Shown here: piece by piece, positions 34,004-43,565 of the stretch | Layout: every line of letters begins with the position of its first letter | How positions within the stretch are numbered: the stretch's first letter is position 1 | Notes under the pieces: model-generated | The model's input: the letters and a program-made list of their open reading frames with translations, nothing else | Databases searched by the model: none | What the model was told of the DNA's origin: nothing | NCBI RefSeq assembly: GCF_016612535.1 | Contig: NZ_JAENXS010000002.1 | Span: forward strand, 868,001 to 932,000 | DNA length: 64,000 nt | From: Bradyrhizobium diazoefficiens | GTDB taxonomy: Bacteria > Pseudomonadota > Alphaproteobacteria > Rhizobiales > Xanthobacteraceae | Reading direction: 5' to 3' | Made by a program: the position numbers and the translations under genes

Positions 34004-34690
34004 GTGGAAACCGCGCTCTATCTCCCCGTCAAACGATTCCTCGAAGAACTCGGCTTCGCCGTAAAGGGCGAGATCGGCGGCTGCGATCTGGTGGGCCTGA
34101 GCGCCGGCGATCCGCCGGTGGTGGTGATCGGCGAGCTCAAGCTTGCCTTCAATCTCGAGCTGATTCTCCAAGCCGTCGACCGCGCACCGGCAGGCGACGA
34201 GGTCTGGATCGCGGCAAAGATGTCGATCCGCGGCAAGGGGCGCGAGAGCGACGCACGCTATCGCAATCTGTGTCGCCGCCTCGGCTTCGGCATGCTTGGC
34301 GTGACCGACCGCGGCCAGGTCGAGGTGCTGGTGAAGCCGCCGACGGCCGCACTTCGCCGTGAGCCGAAGACGCGCTCGCGGCTCGTCGCCGAACATCAGC
34401 GCCGCCAGGGCGATCCCGTGCTCGGCGGCAGCACGCGTGCGCCGATCATGACGGCCTACCGGCAGCAGGCGCTGGCCTGCGCATCGGAACTCGCCGCAGG
34501 CCCGCGGCGCGTGCGCGATTTGCGCGAACGCTGTCCCGATGCCGGCAAGATTCTCCTGCACAACGTCTATGGCTGGTTCGAACGCGCCGAGCGGGGAATC
34601 TATCGGCTCACCGAAGCCGGCCATGCGGCACTGAAGCGCTGGCCGCAGCCGCCGGCGGGCGAGACCGCGCGCGAGGCATCCCTGCCCTAG
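34004..34690 (+). CDS. DUF2161 family PD-(D/E)xK nuclease-like protein
   Basis: A 228-aa protein. The N-terminus ETALYLPVKRFLEELGF, GEIGGCDLVGL and VVVIGELKLAF supply the D...ExK metal core of a PD-(D/E)xK fold; RNLCRRLGFGMLGVT follows. A C-terminal part (LRERCPDAGKILLHNVYGWF ... GIYRLTEAGHAAL) looks like a winged helix. DUF2161 proteins are predicted phosphodiesterases; no activity is known. GTG start where the conserved domain begins. Confidence 0.82.
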   Translation: METALYLPVKRFLEELGFAVKGEIGGCDLVGLSAGDPPVVVIGELKLAFNLELILQAVDRAPAGDEVWIAAKMSIRGKGRESDARYRNLCRRLGFGMLGVTDRGQVEVLVKPPTAALRREPKTRSRLVAEHQRRQGDPVLGGSTRAPIMTAYRQQALACASELAAGPRRVRDLRERCPDAGKILLHNVYGWFERAERGIYRLTEAGHAALKRWPQPPAGETAREASLP

Positions 34691-34715
34691 CGGCACTTGT
34701 ATCAGGGGACATTGC

Positions 34716-35015
34716 ATGATCGTGGTGACTGGCAGTGTGACGACCCGGCCCGAGACATTTCAGGAGGCGCGCCGCCTCAGCCTTGAACACGTCCGTCGTT
34801 CCCGACAGGAGCCCGGCTGCATCTCGCATGCGGTGCATGTCGACTGTGAAGATCCGCTCAGGCTGGTGTTCTTCGAGCAATGGGCCGACCGCGCCGCCCT
34901 CGCCGCGCATTTTGCGGTACCTGCGTCCGGCGAATTCGTGCGGGCCTTGCGCTCGCTGGCCGTGGGACCGACCCCACTCGAACTTTATGACGCTAACCAG
35001 CTTGAGAAGCATTGA
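34716..35015 (+). CDS. antibiotic biosynthesis monooxygenase (ABM) domain protein
   Basis: A 99-aa single ABM (ferredoxin-like) domain: IVVTGSVTTRPETFQEA, HVRRSRQEPGCISHAVHVD, LRLVFFEQWADRAALAAHF. Such small proteins act as quinone/anthrol oxygenases, or have heme or unknown roles. 25 bp after the DUF2161 stop. Function undetermined. Confidence 0.9.
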   Translation: MIVVTGSVTTRPETFQEARRLSLEHVRRSRQEPGCISHAVHVDCEDPLRLVFFEQWADRAALAAHFAVPASGEFVRALRSLAVGPTPLELYDANQLEKH

Positions 35016-35099
35016 GTGCATAGCTGAGATGCCACACCAATTTCATATTGCATTGCAACATAACCGGCACTAGGTATCCCGGATCGAAACGAGGCTCCT

Positions 35100-35405
35100 A
35101 TGAACGCAGATTGGAATACCAAGTACGGCACGCGGCGCGTCCGCCATGATCCGCCCACCCTGGACGAGGCAATTTTTGCTGCCGTCGGCATCACCGACGA
35201 TCAGGAGCAGCAGGCCGAGATCGCCGCCGCCCTGATGGGAATGCCGCTTGATCTCGTTCAGGCCGAGGTCAAGAAACAGGTCCGCACCAACAGCCGCATC
35301 ACCTCCACCCGCGTCATCGCCGGCGAGCAGGGCGCACAGCGGTCCGTCGTGGTTGAACGTCGCGTCGTCCGCCGCTTCGGCAACGACAAGCGCACCGGCA
35401 CCTGA
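35100..35405 (+). CDS. conserved hypothetical protein (101 aa)
   Basis: A 101-aa soluble protein (MNADWNTKYGTRRVRHDPPT, LDEAIFAAVGITDDQEQQAE, a helical middle, and a basic tail SVVVERRVVRRFGNDKRTGT). GAGG precedes the ATG, and a perfect terminator follows. No domain assigned; it looks like a conserved bradyrhizobial protein. Confidence 0.8.
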   Translation: MNADWNTKYGTRRVRHDPPTLDEAIFAAVGITDDQEQQAEIAAALMGMPLDLVQAEVKKQVRTNSRITSTRVIAGEQGAQRSVVVERRVVRRFGNDKRTGT

Positions 35406-35429
35406 GCGCTTAGTCCTTTGCTTCCATAC

Positions 35430-35460
35430 AAAAGCGGACCGGTTTTGCCGGTCCGCTTTT
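35430..35460. terminator. bidirectional intrinsic terminator
   Basis: 13-bp perfect stem AAAAGCGGACCGG / CCGGTCCGCTTTT with 5-nt loop TTTTG, T-runs on both sides. It serves the 101-aa gene and the convergent GNAT gene. Confidence 0.92.
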
Positions 35461-35477
35461 TGATTCCAGGCTGGTTT

Positions 35478-36089
35478 TCAGGCGGCGCGATTGCCGTACA
35501 TGCTGGAGATCAGCTTCCAGCAGGTCGAGTTGAAGTTGAGAAGCGCGCGGCCCGCCTTGAAGGGCGCCGCGGCAAGATCGGCCAACTCGGCCTCGGACGC
35601 CTTGGCAAGGTCGATCGTGCCGGTCGACTCACCGTGGCGGAATGCGAGATGCGCGCCGAACTTCCTGGCGAGCGCCCGCATGGCGTGATTCTCGGCGCCT
35701 GTGGTGATGCGCAGGCGCTTGTAACCCTTCCAGCGGGCCTCAGCGATCAGGCGACTGAACAGGATGGTGCCGACATTCTGGCGACGAGCGGACGCTTCCA
35801 CGCTGAATGCGACTTCGGGTAGCGACTCGCCCTCCGGCGGATGCAGTTCGGCCGCACCGCGGACCACGCCGCCGACGATATAGGCGACGATCACGGTGCC
35901 GTCCTCGGCGCAACGGGCGGCGTAACGCTCGATGAAGCTGTCGTCGAGAAAACCGTTGAAACGGTCGTGCCGGCTCACGGCATCGAGTCTCAGCAGGTGA
36001 TCGCGCAGAAGCGGCAATTCTTCCTGTTGGCTCAAGGTCCGCACATAGCCGGGAACGGACGTCGCGCGGATGGTGTCTTCAAGTACCAC
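35478..36089 (-). CDS. GNAT-family N-acetyltransferase
   Basis: A 203-aa protein with a GNAT fold: RDHLLRLDAVSRHDRFNGFL, VIVAYIVGGVVRGAAEL, EVAFSVEASARRQNVGTILF (the acetyl-CoA loop, RxxxxGT variant), KRLRITTGAENHAMRALARKF. The C-terminal ~50 residues are an extension. Substrate unknown. Confidence 0.88.
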   Translation of the reverse strand: MVLEDTIRATSVPGYVRTLSQQEELPLLRDHLLRLDAVSRHDRFNGFLDDSFIERYAARCAEDGTVIVAYIVGGVVRGAAELHPPEGESLPEVAFSVEASARRQNVGTILFSRLIAEARWKGYKRLRITTGAENHAMRALARKFGAHLAFRHGESTGTIDLAKASEAELADLAAAPFKAGRALLNFNSTCWKLISSMYGNRAA

Positions 36090-36240
36090 GTCAAAACTCC
36101 TCTTGGTGTCCCTCGAGGAGGCGTCGAATCCCTAGGCCTCCAATATTGTGCGTCGCAACAAATTTTTCAAGCCGAGAACCTGCTCAAGTTTGAGGCAGCT
36201 GAAGCGACTAATTTGTTAACGAAATCAAAGACCCGTAGTC

Positions 36241-36639
36241 TTACAGGATCAGTTGCGTCTGGGTCACCAATGCGACGAGCTTGCCGTCCTCGGTTTCCAG
36301 CCGGGTGGTCCAGACCTGCGTCCGGCGGCCCCGGTGGACGGGAGTGGCGGTGGCGATCACCATGGTTCCCTCCTTGGCCCCGCCAATGAAGTTGGTCTTG
36401 CTCTCCAGGGTGGTCGTGCCCTTGGCATTCTCCGGTAGGTTGATCACGGTCGCCGCCGCACCGACGGAATCGGCGAACGCCATCACCGCGCCTCCGTGGA
36501 TGGTATGATGCAGCGTGCAGAGATCGGGCCTGACCGTCATCCGCGCCACCACGCGATCCTTCTCGGCCTCGACGAACTCGACTCCCTTGAGCTCGGCGAA
36601 CGGCATCTTCATCGCTTTGAGTTTCTCGAGCGGCGTCAT
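36241..36639 (-). CDS. PaaI-type hotdog thioesterase
   Basis: A 132-aa hotdog-fold acyl-CoA thioesterase: TIHGGAVMAFADSVGA (the HGG core) with TTTLESKTNFIGG and GRRTQVWTTRLE. ATG 36639 is preceded by GGGAGGAGAT. Phenylacetate or other acyl-CoA hydrolysis is typical for this group; no pathway neighbour fixes the substrate. Confidence 0.9.
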   Translation of the reverse strand: MTPLEKLKAMKMPFAELKGVEFVEAEKDRVVARMTVRPDLCTLHHTIHGGAVMAFADSVGAAATVINLPENAKGTTTLESKTNFIGGAKEGTMVIATATPVHRGRRTQVWTTRLETEDGKLVALVTQTQLIL

Positions 36640-36812
36640 CGGATCTCCTCCCAATTCATCGTTGTCTCAACGTGATTGACTACGCACGGCAAAGCAATAA
36701 CGTCCGAGGTAATCGCGGTGCGCGAGGCCAGGCCTGACGTCATCCTCGCCTCCTGGTGCGCGGCTGCGCTGACAGATGGGCTCGATGCGATCGTCACGGC
36801 GTTATGGCTTAC

Positions 36813-38015
36813 CTAGGTCACCGCGTTCACGATCTGATATTCCGGACGGCGCCAAACTTCGCCAGCGATCACTTCCTCGATGATCTCGGTCGCCTTCATG
36901 ACTTCGGTCTCACCGATATAAAGCGGCGTGATCCCGAACCGCATAATGTCTGGCGCACGAAAATCACCGATGACGCCGCGAGCAATCAGGGCCTGCATCG
37001 CGGCGTAGCCGCCGTCGAAAGCGAAGGAGATTTGCGAGCCGCGGCGCTCATGCGCGCGCGGCGTCACCAGCTTCAGCGAGGGACAGCGGCGTTCGACCTC
37101 GCTGATCAGGAGATCGCCGAGCGCCAGGGAGCGTGCGCGGACCTCCACGATATCAACCCGATCCCAGATATCGAGCGAAGCCTCCAGCGCCGCCATCGCC
37201 AGCACCGGCGGCGTGCCAACGCGCATGCGCTCGACACCGCCGGCGGCTGCATAGCCAAGCTCGAACGCAAACGGCTTTGCGTGGCCCATCCATCCGGACA
37301 GTGCAGCGCGCGCGTCGTCGGCATGGCGCGGTGAGACGTAGAGGAAAGCCGGCGCGCCAGGGCCTGCGTTGATATATTTGTAAGTGCAGCCAGCGGCGAA
37401 ATCGGCGCCGCAGCCGGCGAGATCGACCGGCAGCGCGCCCGCCGAATGCGCGAGATCCCAGACCGTGACGATGCCGAGCGTATGCGCCTTTTCGGTCAGC
37501 TTCGCCATGTCGTGACGGCGGCCGGTGCGGTAGTCGACCTCGGTGACGTAGAGCACCGCGATCTCTTCCGACAGCGCGGGCTCGATCTCCTCCGGCGCCA
37601 CCAGGCGCAATTGATGTCCGCGCCCGAGCGTCGCGATCAGGCCTTCGGCCATGTAGAGGTCGGTCGGAAAATTGCCAGTGTCCGATAGGACGACCTTGCG
37701 CGACGCATTCATGTCGAGTGCGGCGGCGAGCGCCTGATAGACTTTGAGCGACAGCGTGTCGCCGACCATGACTGAGCCCGCCTCCGCGCCGATCAGCCGC
37801 GCGATGCGATCGCCAACATGGTGCGGTTGAGCATACCATCCCGCACTGTTCCAGGCACGGATCAGCTCGTTTCCCCACTCGGTAGTGATGACGCGGCGAA
37901 CGCGTTCGGCAACGCCCAGCGGCAGTGCACCAAGCGAATTGCCGTCGAGATAGATCACACCATCCGGTAGATGGAACAGAGCCTTGGTGTCGTCATAGAC
38001 GCGATATCTGGTCAT
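36813..38015 (-). CDS. kynU: kynureninase
   Basis: A 400-aa PLP enzyme cleaving L-kynurenine to anthranilate and alanine. Seen: YLDGNSLGALPLG (substrate loop), GDTLSLKVYQALAAAL, LAHSAGALPVDL, and CTYKYINAGPGAPAF with the PLP Lys near residue 213; RFGITPLYIGETEV at the C-terminus. Last gene of the kynurenine operon, 8 bp after the dioxygenase stop. The operon makes anthranilate from tryptophan. Confidence 0.96.
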   Translation of the reverse strand: MTRYRVYDDTKALFHLPDGVIYLDGNSLGALPLGVAERVRRVITTEWGNELIRAWNSAGWYAQPHHVGDRIARLIGAEAGSVMVGDTLSLKVYQALAAALDMNASRKVVLSDTGNFPTDLYMAEGLIATLGRGHQLRLVAPEEIEPALSEEIAVLYVTEVDYRTGRRHDMAKLTEKAHTLGIVTVWDLAHSAGALPVDLAGCGADFAAGCTYKYINAGPGAPAFLYVSPRHADDARAALSGWMGHAKPFAFELGYAAAGGVERMRVGTPPVLAMAALEASLDIWDRVDIVEVRARSLALGDLLISEVERRCPSLKLVTPRAHERRGSQISFAFDGGYAAMQALIARGVIGDFRAPDIMRFGITPLYIGETEVMKATEIIEEVIAGEVWRRPEYQIVNAVT

Positions 38016-38023
38016 GAGTTTTT

Positions 38024-38863
38024 CTACAGAATGGTACGGACACGCCAGAGTTCGGGAAACAGCTCGACCTCCAGCATGCGCTTGAGATAGCTGACGCCGC
38101 CGGTGCCTCCCGTGCCGCGCTTGAAACCGATGACGCGCTCGACGGTCGTGACGTGGTTGAAGCGCCAACGGCGGAAATAGTCTTCGAAATCGACCAGCTT
38201 TTCGGCGAGCTCGTACAGCATCCAGTGCGTCTCCGGCGCCTCGTAGACGACGCGCCAGGCCTGCAGCACGCCCTCGCTGAAACTGTGGGTCTCGCGGACG
38301 TCGCGCGCCAGCACCGCCGCAGGCATCTTGAGCCCGTTGCGATCGGCGAGCCGCAGCACCTCATCGTACAGGCTGGGCGTCGCAAGCTCTGCTTCGAGCA
38401 GCTTCGTCGTTTCCACATCGTGCGCGTACGGCTTCAGCATGGCGTGGTTGCGATTGCCGAGCAAAAATTCGATCAGCCGGTACTGGCGCGATTGGAAGCC
38501 CGAGGACTCGCCGAGCTGCGAACGAAAGCGCGTATATTCGCTCGGTGTCATCGTACGCAGCACGTCCCAGGCGTTGTTGAGCTGCTCGAAGATGCGCGAC
38601 ATCCGTGCCAGCATCTTCATTGCGGGCTGCACCTCGTCCTTGGCAATCGCGCGGCGTGCGGCGGCAAGCTCATGGATGGCGAGGCGCATCCACAGCTCGG
38701 TGGTCTGATGCTGGATGATGAACAGCATCTCGTCATGTGCTTCCGAGAGCGGATGTTGCGCGCCGAGGATTGCCTCCAGCGCCAGATAATCGCCATAGGA
38801 CATGCGCCGCGCGAAATCGGTCTCGGCGCCTTCGTTTGCAGGATCGTAATCGCTGGACGTCAT
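38024..38863 (-). CDS. kynA: tryptophan 2,3-dioxygenase
   Basis: A 279-aa heme dioxygenase opening the indole ring to N-formylkynurenine. Diagnostic: [33 protein letters not shown] (distal His region), [16 protein letters not shown], and [16 protein letters not shown] with the heme-ligand His, followed by GTGGTGG. Length is standard. Middle gene of the operon. Confidence 0.97.
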   Translation of the reverse strand: MTSSDYDPANEGAETDFARRMSYGDYLALEAILGAQHPLSEAHDEMLFIIQHQTTELWMRLAIHELAAARRAIAKDEVQPAMKMLARMSRIFEQLNNAWDVLRTMTPSEYTRFRSQLGESSGFQSRQYRLIEFLLGNRNHAMLKPYAHDVETTKLLEAELATPSLYDEVLRLADRNGLKMPAAVLARDVRETHSFSEGVLQAWRVVYEAPETHWMLYELAEKLVDFEDYFRRWRFNHVTTVERVIGFKRGTGGTGGVSYLKRMLEVELFPELWRVRTIL

Positions 38864-38898
38864 GACGGGCCCTTTCGCTCGATCGTTCCTGGCCTTGT

Positions 38899-39708
38899 TC
38901 AGTCGAGGCCGATCAGGCGTGCGGTGATCTGCGACGACGGGTCCTTCAGAGCATCGATCACGGTAAAATGGTTCAGCCCGGGATCGACGACGAGGCGCGT
39001 CGGCACGTCAAAACCGGTCCAGACATTGGCCAGCAGATCGGACTGGCGGATGAATTCCGGCCGCTCGCCGCCGCCGACCCAGGCAGTCACGGGCGAATGC
39101 CCGCGCGGCAGGTGCAGCGCCACGCTTTCGAGCGTCGCCTCTTCCATGGTCATGCGCAATGTCTCGTTCATCTTGGTCTTGAGCAGCGGCCGCAGATCGT
39201 GCAGGCCGCTGATGGACAGCGTGCCGGCGATGCGATTGTAGACGGCGGGCTCGAGCCGGCTGTCGTCGCACAGCATGCGCGTCACGAGATGGCCGCCGGC
39301 GGAATGACCGGCGAGCCGGATCGGCCCCGCGACGAGCAAAGCCGCTTTTGCAATCGCTGCGGTGATCTCGGCAGTGATGTCGGAAATGCGCGCGGCCGGG
39401 GTCAGCGTGTAACTCGGCAGCGCGACCGTCCAGCCATGATGGCGTGCGCCTTCGGCCAAATCAGTCCATGTCGATTTGTCGAACCGCATCCAGTAGCCGC
39501 CATGGACGAACACGACGAGGCCCTTGCTGTCGCCGTCGGGCACGATCAGGTCCAGACGCTGACGCTCGCCCGAGCCATAGGCGATGTCGGGATGAAAGCC
39601 CTTCAGCCCGGCGCGGTAGGCTGCCGCCCGCTCCGCCCATTGCTCTGGCATCTTGTCCGAGCCCGGGATATGGGCCGAATTGGCGTAAGCATCATCCCAA
39701 TCGCGCAT
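38899..39708 (-). CDS. kynB: kynurenine formamidase-type alpha/beta hydrolase
   Basis: A 269-aa hydrolase expected to remove formate from N-formylkynurenine. [13 protein letters not shown] (oxyanion loop), [10 protein letters not shown] (nucleophile Ser) and [11 protein letters not shown] (catalytic His). This is the animal-type arylformamidase fold, unlike the metal-dependent KynB cyclase fold, so the symbol denotes function by context. First gene before kynA (35 bp) and kynU. ATG 39708 follows GAGAGAG. Confidence 0.85.
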   Translation of the reverse strand: MRDWDDAYANSAHIPGSDKMPEQWAERAAAYRAGLKGFHPDIAYGSGERQRLDLIVPDGDSKGLVVFVHGGYWMRFDKSTWTDLAEGARHHGWTVALPSYTLTPAARISDITAEITAAIAKAALLVAGPIRLAGHSAGGHLVTRMLCDDSRLEPAVYNRIAGTLSISGLHDLRPLLKTKMNETLRMTMEEATLESVALHLPRGHSPVTAWVGGGERPEFIRQSDLLANVWTGFDVPTRLVVDPGLNHFTVIDALKDPSSQITARLIGLD

Positions 39709-39786
39709 CGTTACTCTCTCGACGGACTCGGGTCTTGCTGTTGAGCGCCAGTCTGCCACCGGTCAGGGCGGCGTCCTAGTCTTTAT

Positions 39787-39798
39787 TTTAAGCTTAAA
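39787..39798. promoter_or_regulatory. AT-rich palindrome upstream of kynurenine operon
   Basis: TTTAAGCTTAAA, a perfect 12-bp palindrome in an AT-rich patch, centred ~84 bp upstream of the operon's first ATG. AT-rich palindromes are typical of Lrp/AsnC (KynR-type) operators, which regulate kyn genes in other proteobacteria. No kynR gene is adjacent. Inference only. Confidence 0.4.
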
Positions 39799-39897
39799 GG
39801 ATTTCGATGAGCCCGTGTTTCGGGGCAGCTGGGCGGCATAATATTTCTCCTCGCCTGGAGAAGCCGGCAGCATCCCCGTCATTGCCGGCGGAGAGGC

Positions 39898-41175
39898 TTA
39901 CGCCTTCTCCACCCCGCACCATTCCGCGATGAACAGCGCCATCGCCTTGGTGGTCTTCTTCAGCGACTCCAGATCGACATATTCGTTGAAGCCGTGCATC
40001 TCGCCGCCGCTGGCGCCGAAGCAGAGGCTGGGGATGCCGTAGTTGAGGCCATAGAAGCGGGTATCGGTGAGTGCGGTGAAGACGAGGTCCTCGACCGCAC
40101 CGCCATAGACCTTGTTGAAGGCCTTGCCGAAAGCGGCTTCCGGCGCGGCGGAATCGGTCAGCTCATAGCCTTCCGACAGAAAGCCGGACCATTCAACCTC
40201 AGGCGGATTGTTGGCGAGGAAGCGATGGTTGCGCGAGGCGGCAGCAACGCAAGCCAATATCTCCTTCTGGTGGTCGGCCACAGACCAGCCGGGCAACACG
40301 GCAATGCGGCAATCGACGTCGCACCAGGCCGGCACGCTGGAGGCCCAATCGCCACCCTTGATGATGCCCGGGTTGAAATTGATGGGATGGTTGATCGTCC
40401 CAAAGTGACGATCGGCTTTCGCCCGCTCGTTCCATTCGATCTCGAGCTTCTGCAGGGCATGGACGAGATGATACGCCGCCATGATCGCATTGGAGCCGGA
40501 GCCCGCAAAAGCGACGTGGGTCGGATGGCCCTTCACGCGCAGGCGAAACCAGATCACGCCGACCTGTGAGCGCACCATCTTGCCGCCGGTCGGCTCGGGG
40601 ATGAAGCAGGCGTCCGCGCGGTAGCCGCGTTGAAGCGTCGAAAGCGCACCGACGCCGGTGCTCTCCTCCTCGATCACCGACTGAAAGTGAATCCGCGCCG
40701 TCGGCTTGAGGCCCGCGGCCTTGATCGCATCCAGCGCTGAGAGCGCACCGATGGTGCCGGATTTCATGTCGCAGGCGCCGCGGCCGAACATCTTGCCGTC
40801 CTTGATGACCGGCGAGAACGGCGGCGTATCCCACAATTCGAGCGGCCCCGCAGGCACGACGTCGCAGTGGCCCTGGAGGATGAGCGATTTGCCGGCCTCG
40901 GTCTTCGGGCGATAGGTGCCGACGACAGTGCGCGCCTTGGAGAAATCATGCTCGATCGGGCCGAAACCGCGCAAATCCCTGAGATCGTCGACATTGATGT
41001 GCCAGTCGTCGACCTCGTAGCCGCGCGCGCGCAGGAGGTCGCCGATCATGTCCTGGCACGGCCCCTCCGCCCCGCGGGTCGAGGGGATCGCGACGAAATC
41101 GCGGGTGGTCGCAAGCTGGGCTTCGAAGCCGGCGTCGACGGCGTCAAGAATCCTCTGCTGCGTTTCGGCATTCAT
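39898..41175 (-). CDS. M20-family deacylase, ArgE/DapE type
   Basis: A 425-aa zinc amidohydrolase. LQGHCDVVPAGP (metal His/Asp with catalytic Asp), FGRGACDMKSGTIGAL (bridging Asp), FQSVIEEESTGVGAL (catalytic Glu pair), RVKGHPTHVAFAGSG (dimer domain) and GASGGEMHGFNEYV (metal His). It probably removes N-acyl groups from amino acids; the ArgE/DapE label is family-level. Upstream in-frame codons are spurious. Confidence 0.92.
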   Translation of the reverse strand: MNAETQQRILDAVDAGFEAQLATTRDFVAIPSTRGAEGPCQDMIGDLLRARGYEVDDWHINVDDLRDLRGFGPIEHDFSKARTVVGTYRPKTEAGKSLILQGHCDVVPAGPLELWDTPPFSPVIKDGKMFGRGACDMKSGTIGALSALDAIKAAGLKPTARIHFQSVIEEESTGVGALSTLQRGYRADACFIPEPTGGKMVRSQVGVIWFRLRVKGHPTHVAFAGSGSNAIMAAYHLVHALQKLEIEWNERAKADRHFGTINHPINFNPGIIKGGDWASSVPAWCDVDCRIAVLPGWSVADHQKEILACVAAASRNHRFLANNPPEVEWSGFLSEGYELTDSAAPEAAFGKAFNKVYGGAVEDLVFTALTDTRFYGLNYGIPSLCFGASGGEMHGFNEYVDLESLKKTTKAMALFIAEWCGVEKA

Positions 41176-41228
41176 CACGGCAACTCCAAGCATCCGGTTG
41201 GTCGAAGGAGCGCACAAGCTAGCCGATT

Positions 41229-41954
41229 TCAGCCGTTCGGGTACGCCACAAAATAAGCATCCCGCAATGCATCTTCGAGCAGTCGGCCCTCGAAATAGCC
41301 ATTCAGCGTCGCCGGCCGGCTCACGCCGTCGAGCAGCCGGGGACACGGCTCCGGCGCGCCGAGAACTGTGCGGACCGGAATGCGCTCGGCGTAAATTGGC
41401 AATTCGTAATCCTCGTCGTCGTCGGCGACACCCTTGGCGCGGACCTTCGCGGAAGCTTCCTCGATCTCCATCGCAATGAAGGAGGTCGCCTTGATCTCCT
41501 GGTTGTTGCTCGCCCGCAGGGTCGCAGTGCGATCCGGGAAGAAGCGGTCGACCATCGCGATGACCGCGCGCTCTTTCTCGGACGCGTCGGTGACGAGATA
41601 GGCGGTGCCGAACGCCATCACCGCGCGGTAATCGGCGGAGTGGTTGAAGCCGCAACGCGCCAGCACGAGGCTGTCGAGATGGGCGACCGTCAGGCAGACC
41701 CGCTCCCCCTTGGTCTGGTTGCGCAGCATGCGGCTCGCGCTCGAGCCGTGCCAATACAGCTTGGTCCCCTCGCGCCAGAAGAAGGTCGGTGTGCAATAGG
41801 GCTGGCCGTCGATCGCATAGGAGACGTGGCACAGCATCGAGGAATCCAGGATGCGATGAACCGTGTCGTGATCGTAAAAGCCGCGGTCGTGCCGGCGCTT
41901 CACTTGGTTGCGCGCTGACGTCGGATAGGAATCTTGGCTCTCGGTCTGGCTCAC
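41229..41954 (-). CDS. pyridoxamine 5'-phosphate oxidase-like flavoprotein
   Basis: A 241-aa protein with a split-barrel FMN fold (PNPOx/NimA-like): MLCHVSYAIDGQPYCTPTFF, YWHGSSASRMLRNQTKG, VCLTVAHLDSLVLARCGFNH, YRAVMAFGTAYLVTD. GTG 41954 is preceded by AGGAG. Divergent from a MocR regulator gene with 74 bp between, the classic arrangement in which the regulator controls this gene. Likely a vitamin B6- or flavin-linked oxidoreductase. Confidence 0.87.
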   Translation of the reverse strand: MSQTESQDSYPTSARNQVKRRHDRGFYDHDTVHRILDSSMLCHVSYAIDGQPYCTPTFFWREGTKLYWHGSSASRMLRNQTKGERVCLTVAHLDSLVLARCGFNHSADYRAVMAFGTAYLVTDASEKERAVIAMVDRFFPDRTATLRASNNQEIKATSFIAMEIEEASAKVRAKGVADDDEDYELPIYAERIPVRTVLGAPEPCPRLLDGVSRPATLNGYFEGRLLEDALRDAYFVAYPNG

Positions 41955-42028
41955 GGCCGCTCCTGTCGGGACTGGAAGGGTTCCAGGCAGTTGTAGCCGG
42001 GCATTTGGTCTGCGATAGTGCCAATTCC

Positions 42029-43498
42029 ATGCAAAAAATTCCGACCAATTCTCCCTCCTCGGCCAAGGCCGAGCTGCCACTCGATCTCACTGGCCCGCAC
42101 ATCACCGCCGGGGCGTCCTCGGCGCACCGGCTCTTCCAGGCGCTATGCGAGATGATCGTCTCTGGCCTCGTAAAACCCGGGGAGCCGCTGCCGCCGTCGC
42201 GCACGCTGGCGAAGCAGACCGGCTTTCGCCGCAACGCCGTGGTCACAGCCTATGAGCGCCTGATCGCTGACGGGTTTGCGGAAGCGACCGTCGGCTCCGG
42301 CACCTTCGTCGCCGCACGAATTCCCGCGCGCGCTGCCGTGTCCAGGAAGCCGAAAGTGATTGTCGAATCGCCGCAGCAAGGCGCGCTTTCGCTCGGCTGT
42401 ACCCATATCGACGAGCGCGCGGTGCAGCGTTTTCGCGCTTTCGTCGGCAGGCGCATGCGCGCTTTCGGCGCCGAGCATCTACACTACGGCGACCCGCGCG
42501 GCAGCCGCGAATTGCGCGTCGCGATCGCCGACCATCTGTTGTCGGCGCGGGGGCTGCGCTGCGACCCGGACCAGATCATGCTGACGTCAGGCACGCTGCA
42601 CACGCTGCGCATCGTGCTCGGCACGATCCTGAAGGCCAACGATCAGGTCTGGTGCGAGGACCCCGGCTATCCCATTGCACGGAGGACCATCGCGCAATGC
42701 GGCTATCGCACTGTCCCCATTCCCGTCGACGCGCACGGCCTGCACGTCGTCAAGGGCCGCACCGCCGCGCCGGCAGCGCGCGCGGCTTACGTGACGCCGT
42801 CGCATCAATTTCCGCTGGGCGTCCAGATGTCGATGCCGCGACGGCTCGAGCTGCTCGACTGGGCCAGGCAGGCCGACGCCTTCGTGTTCGAGGACGATTA
42901 CGACAGCGAGTTCCGCTATGACGGTGCGCCATTGATGTCGCTCGCCGGCATCGACCACCTCGAGCGCGTGATCTATATGGGCACGTTTGCCAAGACGCTG
43001 TTTCCGGGCCTTCGCATCGGCTATTGCGCCCTGCCCGAGCGCCTGATCGGTGACGTCACAGCCGCGCGCGCCGCGCTCGACCGTTTTCCCGGGACGCTGA
43101 TGGAGGGCGCGGTCGCCGACATGCTCAATTCCGGTGCGTTCGCCGCGAACCTGAAGCGCGTGCGAAAACTCTATCGTGAGGCGCGAGATGCGCTGGCCGA
43201 AACTCTTGAAGCGGCATCGAATGGCGCGCTGTCAGTCCCGGTGCCGTCGCAGGGCCTGCATCTGGTCGCAAGGTTCGATCCGTCGGTGGCCCCCGCGGTT
43301 GCAGCCGAAGCGAAACAGGCGGCGGGCACGGAAGGCTGGCTGCTGGCCGACACCTATGCGCGGGTGCGGCCCCTGCCCGGCTTCGTGCTGGGGTTTTCCG
43401 GGCACGCGGTTCCGCGCCTCGTCACCTCCGCCGAGCGGCTCGCGCGTGAAGCGCGCGCAGCCTTGGGCACCAAGGGCAAATCAGCCCGGCGGGCCTGA
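42029..43498 (+). CDS. MocR/PdxR-type regulator (GntR HTH plus aminotransferase domain)
   Basis: A 489-aa chimera. Residues ~25-100: GntR winged helix (ALCEMIVSGLVKPGEPLPPS, LAKQTGFRRNAVVTAYERLI). Residues ~115-470: fold-type I aminotransferase-like domain with MLTSGTLHTLRIVL, VTPSHQFPLGVQMS, FVFEDDYDSEFRYDG and GTFAKTLFPGLRIGY (PLP Lys). MocR proteins bind PLP or aldimines and often control B6, GABA or taurine genes. The divergent PNPOx-like gene is the likely target. Confidence 0.93.
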   Translation: MQKIPTNSPSSAKAELPLDLTGPHITAGASSAHRLFQALCEMIVSGLVKPGEPLPPSRTLAKQTGFRRNAVVTAYERLIADGFAEATVGSGTFVAARIPARAAVSRKPKVIVESPQQGALSLGCTHIDERAVQRFRAFVGRRMRAFGAEHLHYGDPRGSRELRVAIADHLLSARGLRCDPDQIMLTSGTLHTLRIVLGTILKANDQVWCEDPGYPIARRTIAQCGYRTVPIPVDAHGLHVVKGRTAAPAARAAYVTPSHQFPLGVQMSMPRRLELLDWARQADAFVFEDDYDSEFRYDGAPLMSLAGIDHLERVIYMGTFAKTLFPGLRIGYCALPERLIGDVTAARAALDRFPGTLMEGAVADMLNSGAFAANLKRVRKLYREARDALAETLEAASNGALSVPVPSQGLHLVARFDPSVAPAVAAEAKQAAGTEGWLLADTYARVRPLPGFVLGFSGHAVPRLVTSAERLAREARAALGTKGKSARRA

Positions 43499-43565
43499 CA
43501 AAGGTTCACTATGAGAATCGTGTGCCGCTCCCTACATTGCGGCATCGACGCCGGGACCTCTCATC

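Noticed and set aside
41176..42246. Upstream extension of the M20 deacylase frame to 782 aa
   Set aside because: The added part overlaps the PNPOx-like gene in another frame, has no family motif, and the true ATG at 41175 starts right before homology.
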